From Alligator mississippiensis (Eukaryota > Chordata > Crocodylia > Alligatoridae): a stretch of DNA of 64,000 bases. Location: positions 35,757,832 to 35,821,831 of the forward strand of contig NC_081830.1 of assembly GCF_030867095.1 (NCBI RefSeq), written 5' to 3'. Made by a program: the position numbers and the translations under genes. Every line of letters starts with the position of its first letter. The first letter of the stretch is position 1. Below are positions 1 through 11,764 of the stretch, in pieces. The notes beneath the pieces were generated by a model. That model searched no databases and was not told the origin of the DNA. It was given only the letters and a program-made list of their open reading frames with translations.

Positions 1-2040
1 CGGTTCTCACCAGTCATGTCCCATTCTTGCTTTCCATCTGCAGAAATAAGAAAATAATTCATCATGAACTAGTAAGGTAGATGAACTGCCACAGGTGAAC
101 CTAGGACTTTGAAAAGCAGGGTGCAGGTGATGCGGTGCATCATGTTATAACACAAAGAATACTTTTCTTGGATTAAAAGGAAACCATAAACTTATCATAT
201 GGTAGGGACTTAGGGCTATATAATTCAGTTTATGTTCCAAGAGAAAAGAAATATAACACAGCTGATATAATGTGGGGAGTTACCAGTCCTAGGCTGGGCA
301 GGCACCTGGTGCCGGGGGCAAGGGGTAGGGCTGTTACTCCCAGCCCCACCACAGATAGAATTGCTCCCTGCACACCAAGAGGAGTCTCTTAAACACCCCA
401 TCATGCACTTTATGCATTGTTCCTATGGGCAACTGGTGCCCCCCGAGTCAGGGGGGCATTTGCCCACCCCAGTGGATAGTCAGCAACTGGTAGGGAGGAT
501 CCCCCCACAGCCAATCATTCCAATGGGGGGCAGTCTCCCTGCAGCCAACCACGTACCAACCACGGGGCAGCGTTCCTTCTAAACTGGCTGTAAGAGGGAA
601 GACTGCCCAGAAGGGCCAGGGACACGCCTGGAAGTGCCAGTGGCACTTCTCCTGGTGTCCCCGCTTCCCAGCCAGTGCTCTTGGGGGAGCACCAGCCTGC
701 CCTGCCTGCCCACCGCCTAAGTGGGGAATGCTGCTGTGAGGGGGTGCATCAGCACTCTACACGTCACCACTGATTGTCCCTGCCACCTCAAATGCTCCCT
801 GCCTCCACTGTCCCACATTATTGCACATACCCCCATGTGCAGCCCCATCCCATCATGCTTCAAACCCATCAAATCAAAGCATCTACCTCACACTGCACTG
901 AGTCCTACTGTACCCCCTCTCTGCTCCCATGAATCCAATGTACCCTGCACAGATTTGTCCCCATCATTCCTCAGCCCCTGTGGACACTCACCATCTTGCA
1001 CCCAACATCCTCTCTGAGCATTTAAACCTCACTGCAGCCCCTCACACCCCCTGTGTCCTTCTCACCCACAATCTCTCTTGCTTACACCCCACTTTAACCC
1101 ACCATATTCCCCAACTCCCCCTCACTTTTCACCCCAAAACAAACCAAACAATCCTTATCTCATAAATCCTCTACCAAACAGGCCTTGCTGTCTGCAAAAG
1201 CTCCCTGGTTGATTGACCCCTCGTGCTCCCTGGGACCCCATTTCCCTAATCAGGGAAATTGACTCCTGTCATCCAACCATGCTTGGCCTTATGCCACCAT
1301 GGTTGCACCCCTGGTTCAGCCTCCATCCTCTGCTGCAAGGAAGAACTCAGGAAAGGGTTACTGCAGCAACTTACCTCTTTGCCTCACGTTTGCAATCCCT
1401 CTGGCCTCTGACTGCTGAGCCACTGCACAACTCAGCCTGCCTTCATCCCTGCCTCTACTCTTCCTGTCTCTGACTTGTTGTGGGTTTGAATCTCCTAGGA
1501 ACAAAGCCTCCCAGTACAGGTTCTTATATATCAGGACACCTTTATTGGACACACTGGGGGTAAGGAGAGAAATATTACCAAGAATAGATAACAGGCCAAA
1601 TAATTGTAGAAGAAAGAATAGCTTGATTAGAGGAAGATCAAGAAAGAACCTACATCAATTAGATAAAAATGAGCCATGAACTCAGCTAACTCCCTCAGCT
1701 GTACCTGAAGGGAACTGCTGTACGTCCTTGGTAGCTTATTTTAAACATTCATTGGAGCAGGACTGCACAAGTAACTTCCCACTAACCTGAAGATCCATCC
1801 CTGTGAACTATGATATTCCAAACAAATACATAACCCTTATTCACAATAGATACATTTCCCATAGTGACCTCTGATACTGGGCTCTTCCAGTATTAGGTAA
1901 TTAGTACAGGGTAACTGGTGATTGATAACTGGTTGTGGGGGGGAGCAAGAACACAAAGATCCTACTGACTTCTACTAATCAGGTCCAATTTGCCTGAAAG
2001 TGGGCACATGGACCTGTGATATTTGAAATCAGTGGCCGGT
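1..2040. other. Intergenic DNA, no gene seen
   Basis: No open frame here resembles a protein I know. Positions 300-720 are GC-rich and positions 720-1170 are strongly C-rich on the plus strand. The short open frames there are low-complexity Pro/His/Ser/Leu strings typical of such composition. The rest is ordinary AT-rich DNA. Confidence 0.6.
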
Positions 2041-2990
2041 TTTGAGAATATCAATCTTTCTCTTACTGTTCTCTGAACTGAGAACAGAACTCTTCTGTCG
2101 CACACAGTAGATTATAGTTTATGCTGTATTCATGAGAAACTATACATGCCTCTGGTTACTAATGTAGCAAAACCCCCAGTTTCATGGACCTTCTTGTGTC
2201 CTCTACTCAGGCATCCCCTGTATGGCAACTGTATGATTCATGTACCCTTCCCATGTAAATTGGTTCCCAGATGAATGGGAATGATTGGGAATGACTGGCA
2301 TACAATGGTAGCAGGCCTCTACTGAATGGCCTGTAATGACCAGGACATCACCTCGCTTTGATTCATCTAGGAACCATGGACCTCACCCAGGAACAGAGAC
2401 AAGAACCCAGCATTTGAAAGACAAAAGACCCTGCAAAACCAGCAACTCTACCATTGTACCCTACCATTACAGACACCTGAAACTGCACATCCCTGCATGG
2501 AGCACACATGTTCAGTATGCAAGGGGCTGACTCTTGCCTGGACAAACCTCCTGTCACTAAGGTCACACATGTTCTCCCCCTATAAAAAGGGGCAATGAAA
2601 ACAGACCCAGTGGGAACGCCTCTTCCATCCAGACCAGACCAGCTTCATGTCACCTATCCACCCCAGAGGCCCTGCTGGCGACCCCCTCTGGACAACACTG
2701 AGCTGAAGGAGACCCTGACTGGCCATCGAGGATCAACTTTCAGCCTGGGATAGGTAGATATTACCTGCACACCTCCTCCTACAATTTAAACTATCTTTCT
2801 CTCTGTCTCCCTCTCTCCTCCTGGACTTCAGTGGACTTTAGCCCCTGCACCAAGCCTCTCTAATCCCTGCTGCCATTGTGGGTGTGGGTGGGTGTGGGTG
2901 GGTGCAAGGGAACAAATAAGACACGGTGTCACCATCTCCCCTGTTTAATAAAACTACTGTCATTTGCACCTCGAGTTGGGTCATGTTTTA
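2041..2990 (+). repeat. Possible old solo LTR (promoter-like and poly(A)-like signals)
   Basis: A TATA-like box (tataaaaagggg, near 2581) is followed about 365 bases later by a poly(A) signal (aataaaac, near 2946). That spacing and order resemble the U3-R-U5 layout of an LTR on the plus strand. I could not find convincing TG/CA ends or a target duplication, so the limits are rough and the call is weak. It could instead be an unrelated promoter-like stretch. Confidence 0.3.
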
Positions 2991-3039
2991 CTGAATCCCA
3001 GTCTCTTCCCTATATTAAATTCCAGCCTCGTTCTTGCTC

Positions 3040-3480
3040 TCTCTCTCAGCTCCAGCTCTGCTAGTTTCCTGATCTCCTCCCAATTTCGTCTCCCCTTTTC
3101 TGCCACCTCTCAGCCTCTCATTACTTTCCTGCTGTCCCTGCTGCCTTTCAGCCTCCCGTACCATCTACTGTCTTTTCCCTGTGACTTTCTGCTGCCTCTC
3201 CCTGCTTTCCCACTGCCTCTGCTGCCTTTCAGTCTCTTCTGCCACTTTTCCTGTGATTTTCTGCTGTCCGTCTCTCTGTTTTCAGGCTCCCCCTGCACCT
3301 GCTGTAGTCCTACCCTGCTCCCCCGGCAGCTTTCCAGGTCCTTGTGGCTGCCCTGCAGTTTTCTGCAGCAGCTGGAGCCTTTCTCCAGCTCCCACCACCT
3401 ACTGCCACTCCCTGCAACTTCTCTAGCTGCCCTGGAGCCATCCTCTGGCTCCCCACATCCAGAGCCCCTCTTTAACACTG
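3040..3480 (+). repeat. Pyrimidine-rich imperfect repeat tract
   Basis: This tract is dominated by C and T, with recurring units such as ctgctgcctttcagcctc. The open frames across it on both strands (Leu/Ser/Pro-rich one way, Gly/Ser/Arg/Glu-rich the other) are composition artefacts. Confidence 0.7.
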
Positions 3481-3785
3481 ACACTTTCCCTTAGTCCCAT
3501 TTTCCCTCTCCCCACCTACCTTTTCAGCTCCCCCATAGCTTTGGGCCCGGTCCCAGCCTCTGTGCCAGCATCGCTCCCCTGTTCTGCAGGCTTTGGGCAT
3601 TGTCTTTTAATCAATTAAGATCAATTAATGTAAAGTTACCCCCCAGCCTCAGTTCTTCAGCCCAGGTCCCTCTAGTCTACCGGTTCTACTCCCGGTCCTG
3701 GTAACTTTTACTCCCAGCAACTTTCACTCCCTACACTTCTACTTTCTTACCTTAACATTTCCCCAGGTATCCCAAGTACCCCAAG

Positions 3786-3876
3786 CACATACATACATAC
3801 ATACACATCACAACACCCAACGTAGGAACTCACCTGTGTGTATGTGTAGGTGGGTGGTATGTGTGTGAATTAGTGA

Positions 3877-3921
<45 letters not shown>

Positions 3922-3965
3922 ATTGTGTGTGTGTGGTATATGAATTAGTAATCCATGTATGTGTA
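3786..3965. repeat. Compound microsatellite (acat)n-(ca)n-(ta)n-(gt)n
   Basis: Positions 3787-3805 hold acat repeats. About 3877-3904 is a pure CA run, followed directly by a TA run and then a GT stretch near 3925. Alternating purine-pyrimidine tracts of this kind are length-unstable and can form Z-DNA. Confidence 0.9.
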
Positions 3966-5334
3966 TTAGATGTGCAGGTATTGGTACCTGATTCTGTCTA
4001 AACTTGGTGTGTGTAGCATGTATGAGCTTAAACTGGTGATAGGTGTGCATGTACCTAGACTGGTTATTTTGGACGTGTGTGTATCTGAGTTGCTAGTGTA
4101 TATGCCTAGTGGGGGTGTATGCACCTAATGAGTGTATGTGTGCTTAATTAATTTTTATGTGTGCATTTGCAATTGTACACCATGCCTTCCTGTCTAACAG
4201 TGCAATATTGAGATCCTGAGCATTGGCCTGACTCCTCAGGGCAACACTAATGTCAATCAGAAGAAATTAGGACCTTATCATGCAAAATTTCAAGGAGTCA
4301 TTTTTCACTTTCCTGATTCCTTCTAGGCTGCATGTTTGTAAAGGATTTAATTTAGTGAATGCACAGAAGCACAGTGTCCCTGCTTGTCCTGCAGCAGCCA
4401 AAGATTGTGACAAGTAGCTGCATGGGGTGCCAGGCTCCGTGGTACTGATGAGTGGGTTCTCCGTTTCTGCACTTGCTCCCTGCCTCCACCCCAGCCCCTG
4501 CCCCCATTGGCCAGAGAGTAAACACTGGAAAGGGGGACCTGCCCACCACTGCTGCTTTCCTTGGTGGAGCCTGGAACCCAGTGGAGCTGGTCCATGAATC
4601 CTGCTGCTGACAGGAATAGTGGCACCCAGTGCCTAGATCAACAAGGGAGACCGCTGAGTGTGGGTGGGTCCCCCCTTCCTGTGTCTGCTCTCTTACTGGC
4701 CCTCAGTGACCCCTACTGGCCTGGGGGCTCCAGCTAAAGAAGTAGCTGTGCAAAGTGTTGGGTTCAGGCAGGAACAGTGGCAGTGGTAGCCCCTCTTCCT
4801 GTGAATGCCCCCAACCTGGTCACCCTACATGTCTCCCATTGCCCTAGGGGAAGGAGAGGTCATGGTACTAAACAGTGGAAGAGGGTTGTGACTGCAGCAT
4901 CACACTCCCTGAATTTACCCTGTCCATATATGTCAGAAGGAAAATTCTAATATGAATGAAAAGGGATCACACAGACATATATATCCCCATTTAATCACCA
5001 AAGCAGTATGTACAAAAACCTTTATTCAAAGGAAAATGAAATGCCAACCAATATTTCCAGTGGGATATTCTGTTCAGTTAATCATTCAAACTAATGTTAA
5101 AAATAAATATTCCCTTCACCATTTTAATATTCTCAAACTTCCTTTACCCTAGTATGCTTTACACCAATGAATCTCAGCTGGTGTTAAAGAAATTGCTCCT
5201 AATTTCTCTCTCTCTCACAGTGAAAGAAGGATCAAACTTTTCTTCATCCATAAATCCTTATGCTTTACTGTCTGCTACCCCCACCCCTATCTAACAGTAC
5301 ATACCAAATATCACATGAATAAACAAATTTTTAG
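3966..5334. other. Intergenic DNA, no gene seen
   Basis: There is no supported gene. The stretch lies where a minus-strand OR coding exon would be expected relative to the untranslated-exon relic at about 5.7 kb, if the spacing were as in blocks A and B. I see no OR motif in it on either strand. Confidence 0.55.
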
Positions 5335-6504
5335 GGACCTGGCTAAGAAAATTTCTGTGGCGTTTAATGTGTTCCTGTATTACATAGATTTGAAAATCTC
5401 AGCTCTAAATAAATAAAACCTATATTATCCCTTAGAAAAATGCAATTCTAAGAAGAGTATAACTCATCAAGTGGTTATTCTGTTACACTCTTTTCAACCA
5501 TGTGCATTCACTTTTTTATCAATACTAAATTAATCAAAGTGATGTAATATCATAATCAGGCATTAATTTTATTGATGGATGTGTTCCTACACCAGATCTG
5601 CACTCACAATGTCAGTGCATTAGTAACTGAAGAAGATGAATGGCAATGGAGAAATAGCATGAAAAGAAAAATAAAATTACATTTTCAGATGCATGTTTTA
5701 ATATAATCAGATTTTAAAACATACCTGTTGCTGAAATATTGTATTCAGTAGTTCTGAAGAAGCCACACCTCAAAGCATGAGCATTTTTGTTCTTTTACGT
5801 ATCCTGTGGGACAAGCTCTCTCATGAAGCCATGTAAGTGTATGACACAATCACATTTTTATTTCTGTTTTATTGCCTAACTTCTAAACAAAGGGTTATGG
5901 AAAATTTTACACTGATGAGGTTTTCAGTGGGAACTTGGGTTTTCAATGTAGCCAAACTTTTATTTTATTCTTTTATTTTATTTTTTTGAAGGTTCTGTTT
6001 TGGAAAGTGGAAGAACACCATTTTCCCTGAAAACATTGCCATTTCCAGGCAAATATTCAGTCATCAATTTTCAGTTTTTAAGTTGAGTGTTCAAAATTCT
6101 CCATTGTTCTAGCCAAGTTTTATCTATATGTTTAAAAATCTTCAAATATTCATCATACAAATTTTATTTTATTCATTTTTCTTCAATCTGCCTCCCCCTG
6201 CCAACACACATGCATGGAAACAAAGGGGTTTTTTTTAAATGTAGAAAAAAGCATAATTCAACATCCTGCTTGCCATCAGACAACTTGGAGGTAAATAGAC
6301 TGTTCCTACTTTTATCTGAGCCTGCTTTGCATAAAATGAACTTTTCCAGCCAATAAATCCTACAGCACTTTTCAGCTCTCCTGTTAAATATGAAACTCTC
6401 CTATGCCTGAGGAAGGGCACATGTGCCCAAAAGCTTGCAAATAAAGAATTTTCTTTGCAACTATCTATTTGGTGTAATAAAAGGTATCTCCTCTACTAAG
6501 AGTT
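5335..6504 (+). repeat. Left arm of a 1170-bp inverted repeat
   Basis: The reverse complement of this stretch recurs at 10378-11547 with the same length and only a handful of substitutions by eye (about 99.5% identity). The arm contains a relic of the OR untranslated first exon (about 5725-5840, minus strand). Its other end (about 6400-6504) is a Penelope-type 3' tail carrying an aagctt core and a taataaaaggtat motif. The match breaks off sharply at both ends. The spacer between the arms is 3873 bp. Near-identity means a recent duplication, or gene conversion between the arms. Confidence 0.93.
5725..5840 (-). pseudogene. Relic of an OR untranslated first exon (left arm)
   Basis: On the minus strand this block aligns with the block upstream of OR genes A and B. 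Shared features are the reversed agaagccacacct core, a gttctttt stretch and tgggac...ctctctcatg. It ends in a consensus splice donor (CAACAG then GTATGT, boundary 5724/5725). No OR coding exon follows within the expected 1-2 kb, so it is taken as an orphaned exon from a lost gene copy. That it is transcribed is not shown. Confidence 0.5.
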
Positions 6505-6555
6505 CCGATTGCTTTGGACTCTAAAGTGACATTTGCACAGGCTTTAGGTATTTGG

Positions 6556-6815
6556 GGCCACATCTACACAAGTTGTTACTGCACAGTCATTTAGTACTTG
6601 CATACTTGAGAACTAAATGACTGTGCAGTAACTGGTGTTACTGTGCAGTAGTGTCCCCAAACAGCATCTTTGTGACACTGATTGCACAGTAGCTCATTAC
6701 TACTTTGTAATAACTTGTTACTACTGTGCAGTAGCATCATGTCACAGTACCGCGTGACACTACTGTGCAGTAGTAACAAGCAGCTGCATGGTCAACATAT
6801 CATGTAGATGCGGCC
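6556..6815. mobile_element. Foldback non-autonomous DNA transposon (260 bp)
   Basis: The ends are inverted: ggccacatctacacaagttg on the left against ggccgcatctacatgatatg read from the right end. Inside, actgcacagtcatttagt and its reverse complement form a further hairpin, and ctactgtgcagtag units recur. There is no coding capacity. The superfamily is not certain, and no clear target duplication was found. Confidence 0.7.
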
Positions 6816-7977
6816 TGTATCACCCCATGACATTCTACTTTGCCTCACACAGTGACCTAAATTGCATATACTTTCTTAAGTGCCTTATGCAAATGCGGTT
6901 CCATCCTCTGTGGCTATGTGTTTCCCTACTGCACGTGGTTGCAAATGATTCAGATTTACCTCAGAAACATATAAATCTATTTAAACTCCACTGTAATTTA
7001 ACCACACAATGAAGCAACAGAAATACAGTACCAGGGCATTTATAGTGTCTTGATCTCCTCTACTTTTAACTATGGTGTCCTTGGTATTTGTGTAGTTGTG
7101 TGTGAGGATATGATGTGGCAATTTGGAAGATTCCTGGAGCTAACCACTGTGTATGAATGCAGAGGGCTGGAATCAAGAGCCCAGGAAGCCCCTTTTATTC
7201 TTATGCTCATTCTTAAATCAATTAAATAATATTTGTCCAAAAACTGCAATTAGAAAGTAATTGACAATGGCAGCATTTGCCCCACCATTTGCCCAGTAAC
7301 CTAAGAACTGGAACACCTGTCAATTGACAAGGGAAACTAAGTTGCAGGCTCACCTTCTTACCAAGAGATTTGAATTCCCACCTCCCACATCATGACACAG
7401 TTCTGCCATCACCGGGCCACAATTCAAGAGAGCTGGATGAGCCTTTTTGTTGAAAGAGTGCCACTAGGAACCAAGCAGGAAAGTAACACAGGGACAGAGG
7501 TAGTGCAAGTAGGATGGTACCAAACTCCATGGCTCAAATTGGTTGATGCTGTTTTGGAGGGGGCTATTCCTTCTACTCATATTTTTACATTCTGTATTAC
7601 AGTCACTAAACAAGGGGCACTGGGCTGTCTTTCAGAGTTCCACTTGCTCCAAATTCCCTCTTTGTGAGGCTCGAATAGATGACCAGATTACAGTCCAGAT
7701 GACCAGATAAATAGTGACCGTTTAGAAAATGGAAATGAAACCTCATGGATCTGGTCAGAGCAAAGCTCAAAGCCTTGGATTTTTCCTTCATAAAGTAAAT
7801 AAATAAATAAATAAATAAATAAAGCTCATACTTTTGTAATGCTTAGCTTTCTCCAGCCCTTTGTTAGTAGTCCACCCTACTTTGTGTAACACTGACTCCA
7901 TTGTCAGTTTTCTCATGGAATTCCACTTCTCCAGCAACACCACACACCACACATCCAGAATAAAATATATCCACTCA
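6816..7977. other. Intergenic DNA with an (AAAT)n tract
   Basis: No gene is seen. About 7795-7823 is an aaat microsatellite. The open frames are short and show no family features. Confidence 0.6.
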
Positions 7978-8620
7978 TAGTTTCATAGTTGTTAGGGGCT
8001 GGAAACAACCTTACAGATCACCAGGTTCAGCCCCACTGCATGTGGGCAGGAAAGACTGCTGAGATCAAATGACCCCAGCAAGATGGATGTCAAGACATTT
8101 TTTGAAGATCGCCAGGTTGGGTGACTGTACCACTTCTAAGGGGAGCCTGTTCCAAACCCGTGGCACTCAACTTGTAAAGAAGTGTTTCCTTATGTCTAGT
8201 CTGAAGCAATCTTCAATCAGTTTGTGCCCATTATTTCTTGTCCTCTCCTGGGGGGCCTTGGTGAATAGATGCTCCCCCAAACCCTGATGTATGCCCTTGA
8301 TATACTTATAGGCTGCAACCAAGTACCCCCTGAGTCTTCTCTTCTCCAGGCTGAACAATCCCAAGTCCCTCAGCCTCCCCGCATACATCTTGGTCTCCAG
8401 GCCTCTAATCATGTGTGTGGCCCTCCTCTGGCTTCTCTCAAGCTTCTCCATATCCTTCTTGAAGTGCAGCACCCAGAACTGAATGTAGTACTCCAGTTGT
8501 GGTCTCACCAAGGCTGATTAAAGCAAGAGGATGACATCCTTTGCCTTGCTCAAGATGCCTCAGTGGATACATGCCAGTGTTTGGTTAGCTCTGCCAGCTA
8601 TGGCATCACTTTGGTGGCTC
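7978..8620 (-). mobile_element. CR1 LINE, 5'-truncated 3' end
   Basis: Read on the minus strand, this is the end of CR1 ORF2. One frame gives the conserved C-terminal part (LEYYIQFWVLHFKKDMEKLE, then RATHMIRGLE, then RLRDLGLFSLEKRRLRG). The 3' untranslated end reaches a ggaccttanaagatca-type tail at about 7980. The reverse transcriptase core and endonuclease are missing, as is usual for CR1 copies truncated at their 5' end. It is dead. Confidence 0.9.
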
Positions 8621-9094
8621 ATGTTAGCATGAGGTGAAGCTTCTAGATTGATGAGAAGGACTTTCCAATAGATGTAGGAGATGTTTATTTGAACCCCTTC
8701 CATCTGAGAAAGCTATTGGAATCAGATGTCCTGTTTCCTGATTGTCTAACCACAACACTATTTTTTTCTGAGAGAGATATTGGCACCACTCCTGACAGCC
8801 ACATTTTTAATAGCATAGACATACACACATTTGGAGACCCTTAAAAAGTTTCAAAAGGACAGCAGCTGTTAAGTTTCCATGATTAATTAAGTATAAGCTG
8901 AGAAGGAATCAAATCACTCCAACTTCAAACTTGGATGAAACAGCATCAAAGTTGGGTGGGTTTTGCCATATTTGAATAATTCTAAGATCATTCACACATA
9001 ACAATTATAATGTATTTGTAATAGTAAGGGCTTTGCTTAATGCTCATAGCAAGAGTTTTGTATGCTGACTCCATAGTAGGCCGGTATTATGGAA
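8621..9094. other. Intergenic DNA, no gene seen
   Basis: AT-rich sequence with no supported open frame or repeat structure that I can recognise. Confidence 0.55.
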
Positions 9095-9565
9095 CGTAGC
9101 TTCTTGCTCTGTGAGGGTGACCAAACCATGAACCTAAATAGTAGAATGCTGAAATACAGTGGAATGTGGCAAGCACCAGGTGTGTTGGATCATGACTCAT
9201 CCCCAAATTCTTAGCTTGAGATAACCAAATCCCTAGTTCAAGATAACGTTAGTTACTCCAAACTATATAAGCTGTACATTCTTAAATTACAGATACTTCC
9301 TCAACTCTGGCAAAAATCCTGACAGGCACATAGCCCAGCGCAGGCTATCACATCCCTGGGATCAAGATACTCTGGGGCCAGGGGAACTATGTGGGATGGT
9401 GGCTGCTGCCTAGAGCCGATGTAAAGTGATCATCCTCTCTGCTCTGTCCTATTGCCTGCCTCTGCGAGTATCCTTAAATAAAGCTTTGCAAGGGTGAGAA
9501 CAACCGTAAGTATGTCCTTTGTTCAAGCGCGGGGAAACTTCTGAACCCAGTAGTTCATTCTAGGA
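9095..9565 (+). repeat. Probable solo LTR of an endogenous retrovirus
   Basis: An actatataagc TATA box lies near 9258, an AATAAA signal near 9475, and a GT-rich stretch follows, as in an LTR read on the plus strand. The stretch appears to end in ...gtagttca. A ttct on each side could be a 4-bp target duplication, but this may be chance. There are no internal retroviral genes, so if real it is a solo LTR left by recombination. Confidence 0.4.
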
Positions 9566-9920
9566 CAGTATTACCTGCATCTCTTTTGAACATTCCTCTT
9601 TTGAAAGGACTCCATCTGTTCATGTACCTTTTTCTACACCCACAGGGTATGAACACATGCAAAAATTAAACTGTTCCCAAATGTTACTGCTTGTGAACTG
9701 ATTCACAATTGTGTGTGCAATGCAGTGTCTCTGGCATGAGGTGGAGGAAGGGAAAGGAAGTTATCACCTAGCTCAGCATGCCTTGCAGTGGGTGAGTGGA
9801 GGAGGGTGCTTACATGAGTAAACACTTGTGTCCAGGAGCATCTTCATTTTTTTTTTTTTTTTTACTTTTAATTCTCTCCTAAACATGAATTCAATGGATG
9901 CCTATACACATGCAGCAGGG
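9566..9920. other. Intergenic DNA with a poly-T run
   Basis: There is no gene. A run of about 16 T lies near 9847-9863. Nothing else is recognisable. Confidence 0.55.
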
Positions 9921-10384
9921 GTTTAGGTTGAAGCTGTATTGGTCTAAGGACATAGGCAGACAAGGTTCCTTGGGTGAATTTGATATCTTTTATTAGACCA
10001 ACCCAAATAGTTGGAGAAAAGTTATTAAGCAAGCTTTCGGGTTCAAAAACCCTTCGTCAGGCTAAGGAAGTTTCAGCAGTTGGTGTGTGCTCTTCCTGGA
10101 TGGAATGAAAAGGAAAGAAGCCAGGGGCTGGGCTGGGCTCGGCTGGGCTGGGCTGGGCTGGGCTGGGCTGGGGAGTCAGCTGCCAGGCAGATTATAATGT
10201 ATCAAAAATCCAATGTCTATGTTTAGTCCCTGATCTCTAGTATCCAGTAGGTTGATGAAATGGAGCTCGTAGGCTCGTCTCTGGGAAGTGTTGTGTAAGT
10301 TTCCCTTGAGGATCAGGACTGAGAGATTGGAGAGAGAGTGGCCCTCCTGTGAAAAATGTGTCCCCACTCGTATTGCCAACTCTT
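9921..10384 (-). mobile_element. Penelope-like element, 3' end with part of a GIY-YIG endonuclease
   Basis: On the minus strand, a frame at about 10176-10384 reads LAIRVGTHFSQEGHSLSNLS, then RRAYELHFINLL, then GLNIDIGFLIHY. This matches the C-terminal part of the GIY-YIG endonuclease that Penelope-like retroelements carry after their reverse transcriptase (family knowledge). The conserved Arg and Glu of the RRAYE helix are present, but the GIY and YIG strands and all of the RT are missing. Downstream is a 3' tail with a gaagggtttttgaacccgaa hairpin and a ggtctaataaaagatatca motif. The element is 5'-truncated at the junction with the inverted-repeat arm, where a second Penelope-type tail begins. 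It has no function now. Confidence 0.72.
10125..10173. repeat. (GGGCT)n pentanucleotide tandem repeat
   Basis: About nine near-perfect gggct units lie inside the 3' part of the Penelope-like copy, downstream of its coding frame. Confidence 0.85.
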
Positions 10385-11547
10385 GGTAGAGGAGATACCT
10401 TTTATTACACCAAATAGATAGTTGCAAAGAAAATTCTTTATTTGCAAGCTTTTGGGCACATGTGCTCTTCCTCAGGCATAGGAGAGTTTCATATTTAACA
10501 GGAGAGCTGAAAAGTGCTGTAGGATTTATTGGCTGGAAAAGTTCATTTTATGCAAAGCAGGCTCAGATAAAAGTAGGAACAGTCTATTTACCTCCAAGTT
10601 GTCTGATGGCAAGCAGGATGTTGAATTATGCTTTTTTCTACATTTAAAAAAAAAACCTTTGTTTCCATGCATGTGTGTTGGCAGGGGGAGGCAGATTGAA
10701 GAAAAATGAATAAAATAAAATTTGTATGATGAATATTTGAAGATTTTTAAACATATAGATAAAACTTGGCTAGAACAATGGAGAATTTTGAACACTCAAC
10801 TTAAAAACTGAAAATTGATGACTGAATATTTGCCTGGAAATGGCAATGTTTTCAGGGAAAATGGTGTTCTTCCACTTTCCAAAACAGAACCTTCAAAAAA
10901 ATAAAATAAAAGAATAAAATAAAAGTTTGGCTACATTGAAAACCCAAGTTCCCACTGAAAACCTCATCAGTGTAAAATTTTCCATAACCCTTTGTTTAGA
11001 AGTTAGGCAATAAAACAGAAATAAAAATGTGATTGTGTCATACACTTACATGGCTTCATGAGAGAGCTTGTCCCACAGGATACGTAAAAGAACAAAAATG
11101 CTCATGCTTTGAGGTGTGGCTTCTTCAGAACTACTGAATACAATATTTCAGCAACAGGTATGTTTTAAAATCTGATTATATTAAAACATGCATCTGAAAA
11201 TGTAATTTTATTTTTCTTTTCATGCTATTTCTCCATTGCCATTCATCTTCTTCAGTTACTAATGCACTGACATTGTGAGTGCAGATCTGGTGTAGGAACA
11301 CATCCATCAATAAAATTAATGCCTGATTATGATATTACATCACTTTGATTAATTTAGTATTGATAAAAAAGTGAATGCACATGGTTGAAAAAAGTGTAAC
11401 AGAATAACCACTTGATGAGTTATACTCTTCTTAGAATTGCATTTTTCTAAGGGATAATATAGGTTTTATTTATTTAGAGCTGAGATTTTCAAATCTATGT
11501 AATACAGGAACACATTAAACGCCACAGAAATTTTCTTAGCCAGGTCC
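10378..11547 (-). repeat. Right arm of the 1170-bp inverted repeat
   Basis: This is the reverse complement of 5335-6504 with no net length change. It holds the same OR untranslated-exon relic (here on the plus strand, about 11042-11157). At its left edge it has the same Penelope-type tail, which here runs straight into the Penelope endonuclease fragment. The right edge (11547) is followed by sequence leading to a segment that is also found beyond OR gene A, so this arm sits inverted relative to the presumed original order. Confidence 0.93.
11042..11157 (+). pseudogene. Relic of an OR untranslated first exon (right arm)
   Basis: Mirror copy of the block at 5725-5840. It ends in CAACAG followed by the GTATGT donor at 11158. 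No OR coding exon follows on the plus strand in the next several kilobases, so it is an orphan. Confidence 0.5.
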
Positions 11548-11764
11548 AGACACATGCAGGGCAGGCATTTCCAAAAGCGCTATAACTTTTGTACTTTACT
11601 TAAAGTACTTCAGGTGCAGCACCTTAAAACTTAATGAACATTCCACTGCTTAGTGCAAGTATTGTACCTTGGTATGGTTCTGTGGAGCAGGAGGCATGGG
11701 GCACTGGAGGCTTCACAATGCAGCCTGAGAATAATACCAGGCTCCGAAGCTAGTTACACCTTGT

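Noticed and set aside
2964-3494. 176-residue Leu/Ser/Pro-rich frame
   Set aside because: It lies in a pyrimidine-rich tract that is open on both strands. This is a composition artefact.
6087-6356. 89-residue frame conserved in both inverted-repeat arms (also 10526-10795), and the 61-residue frame opposite it
   Set aside because: The arms are nearly identical at every position, so conservation of a frame carries no weight. No protein family features are present.
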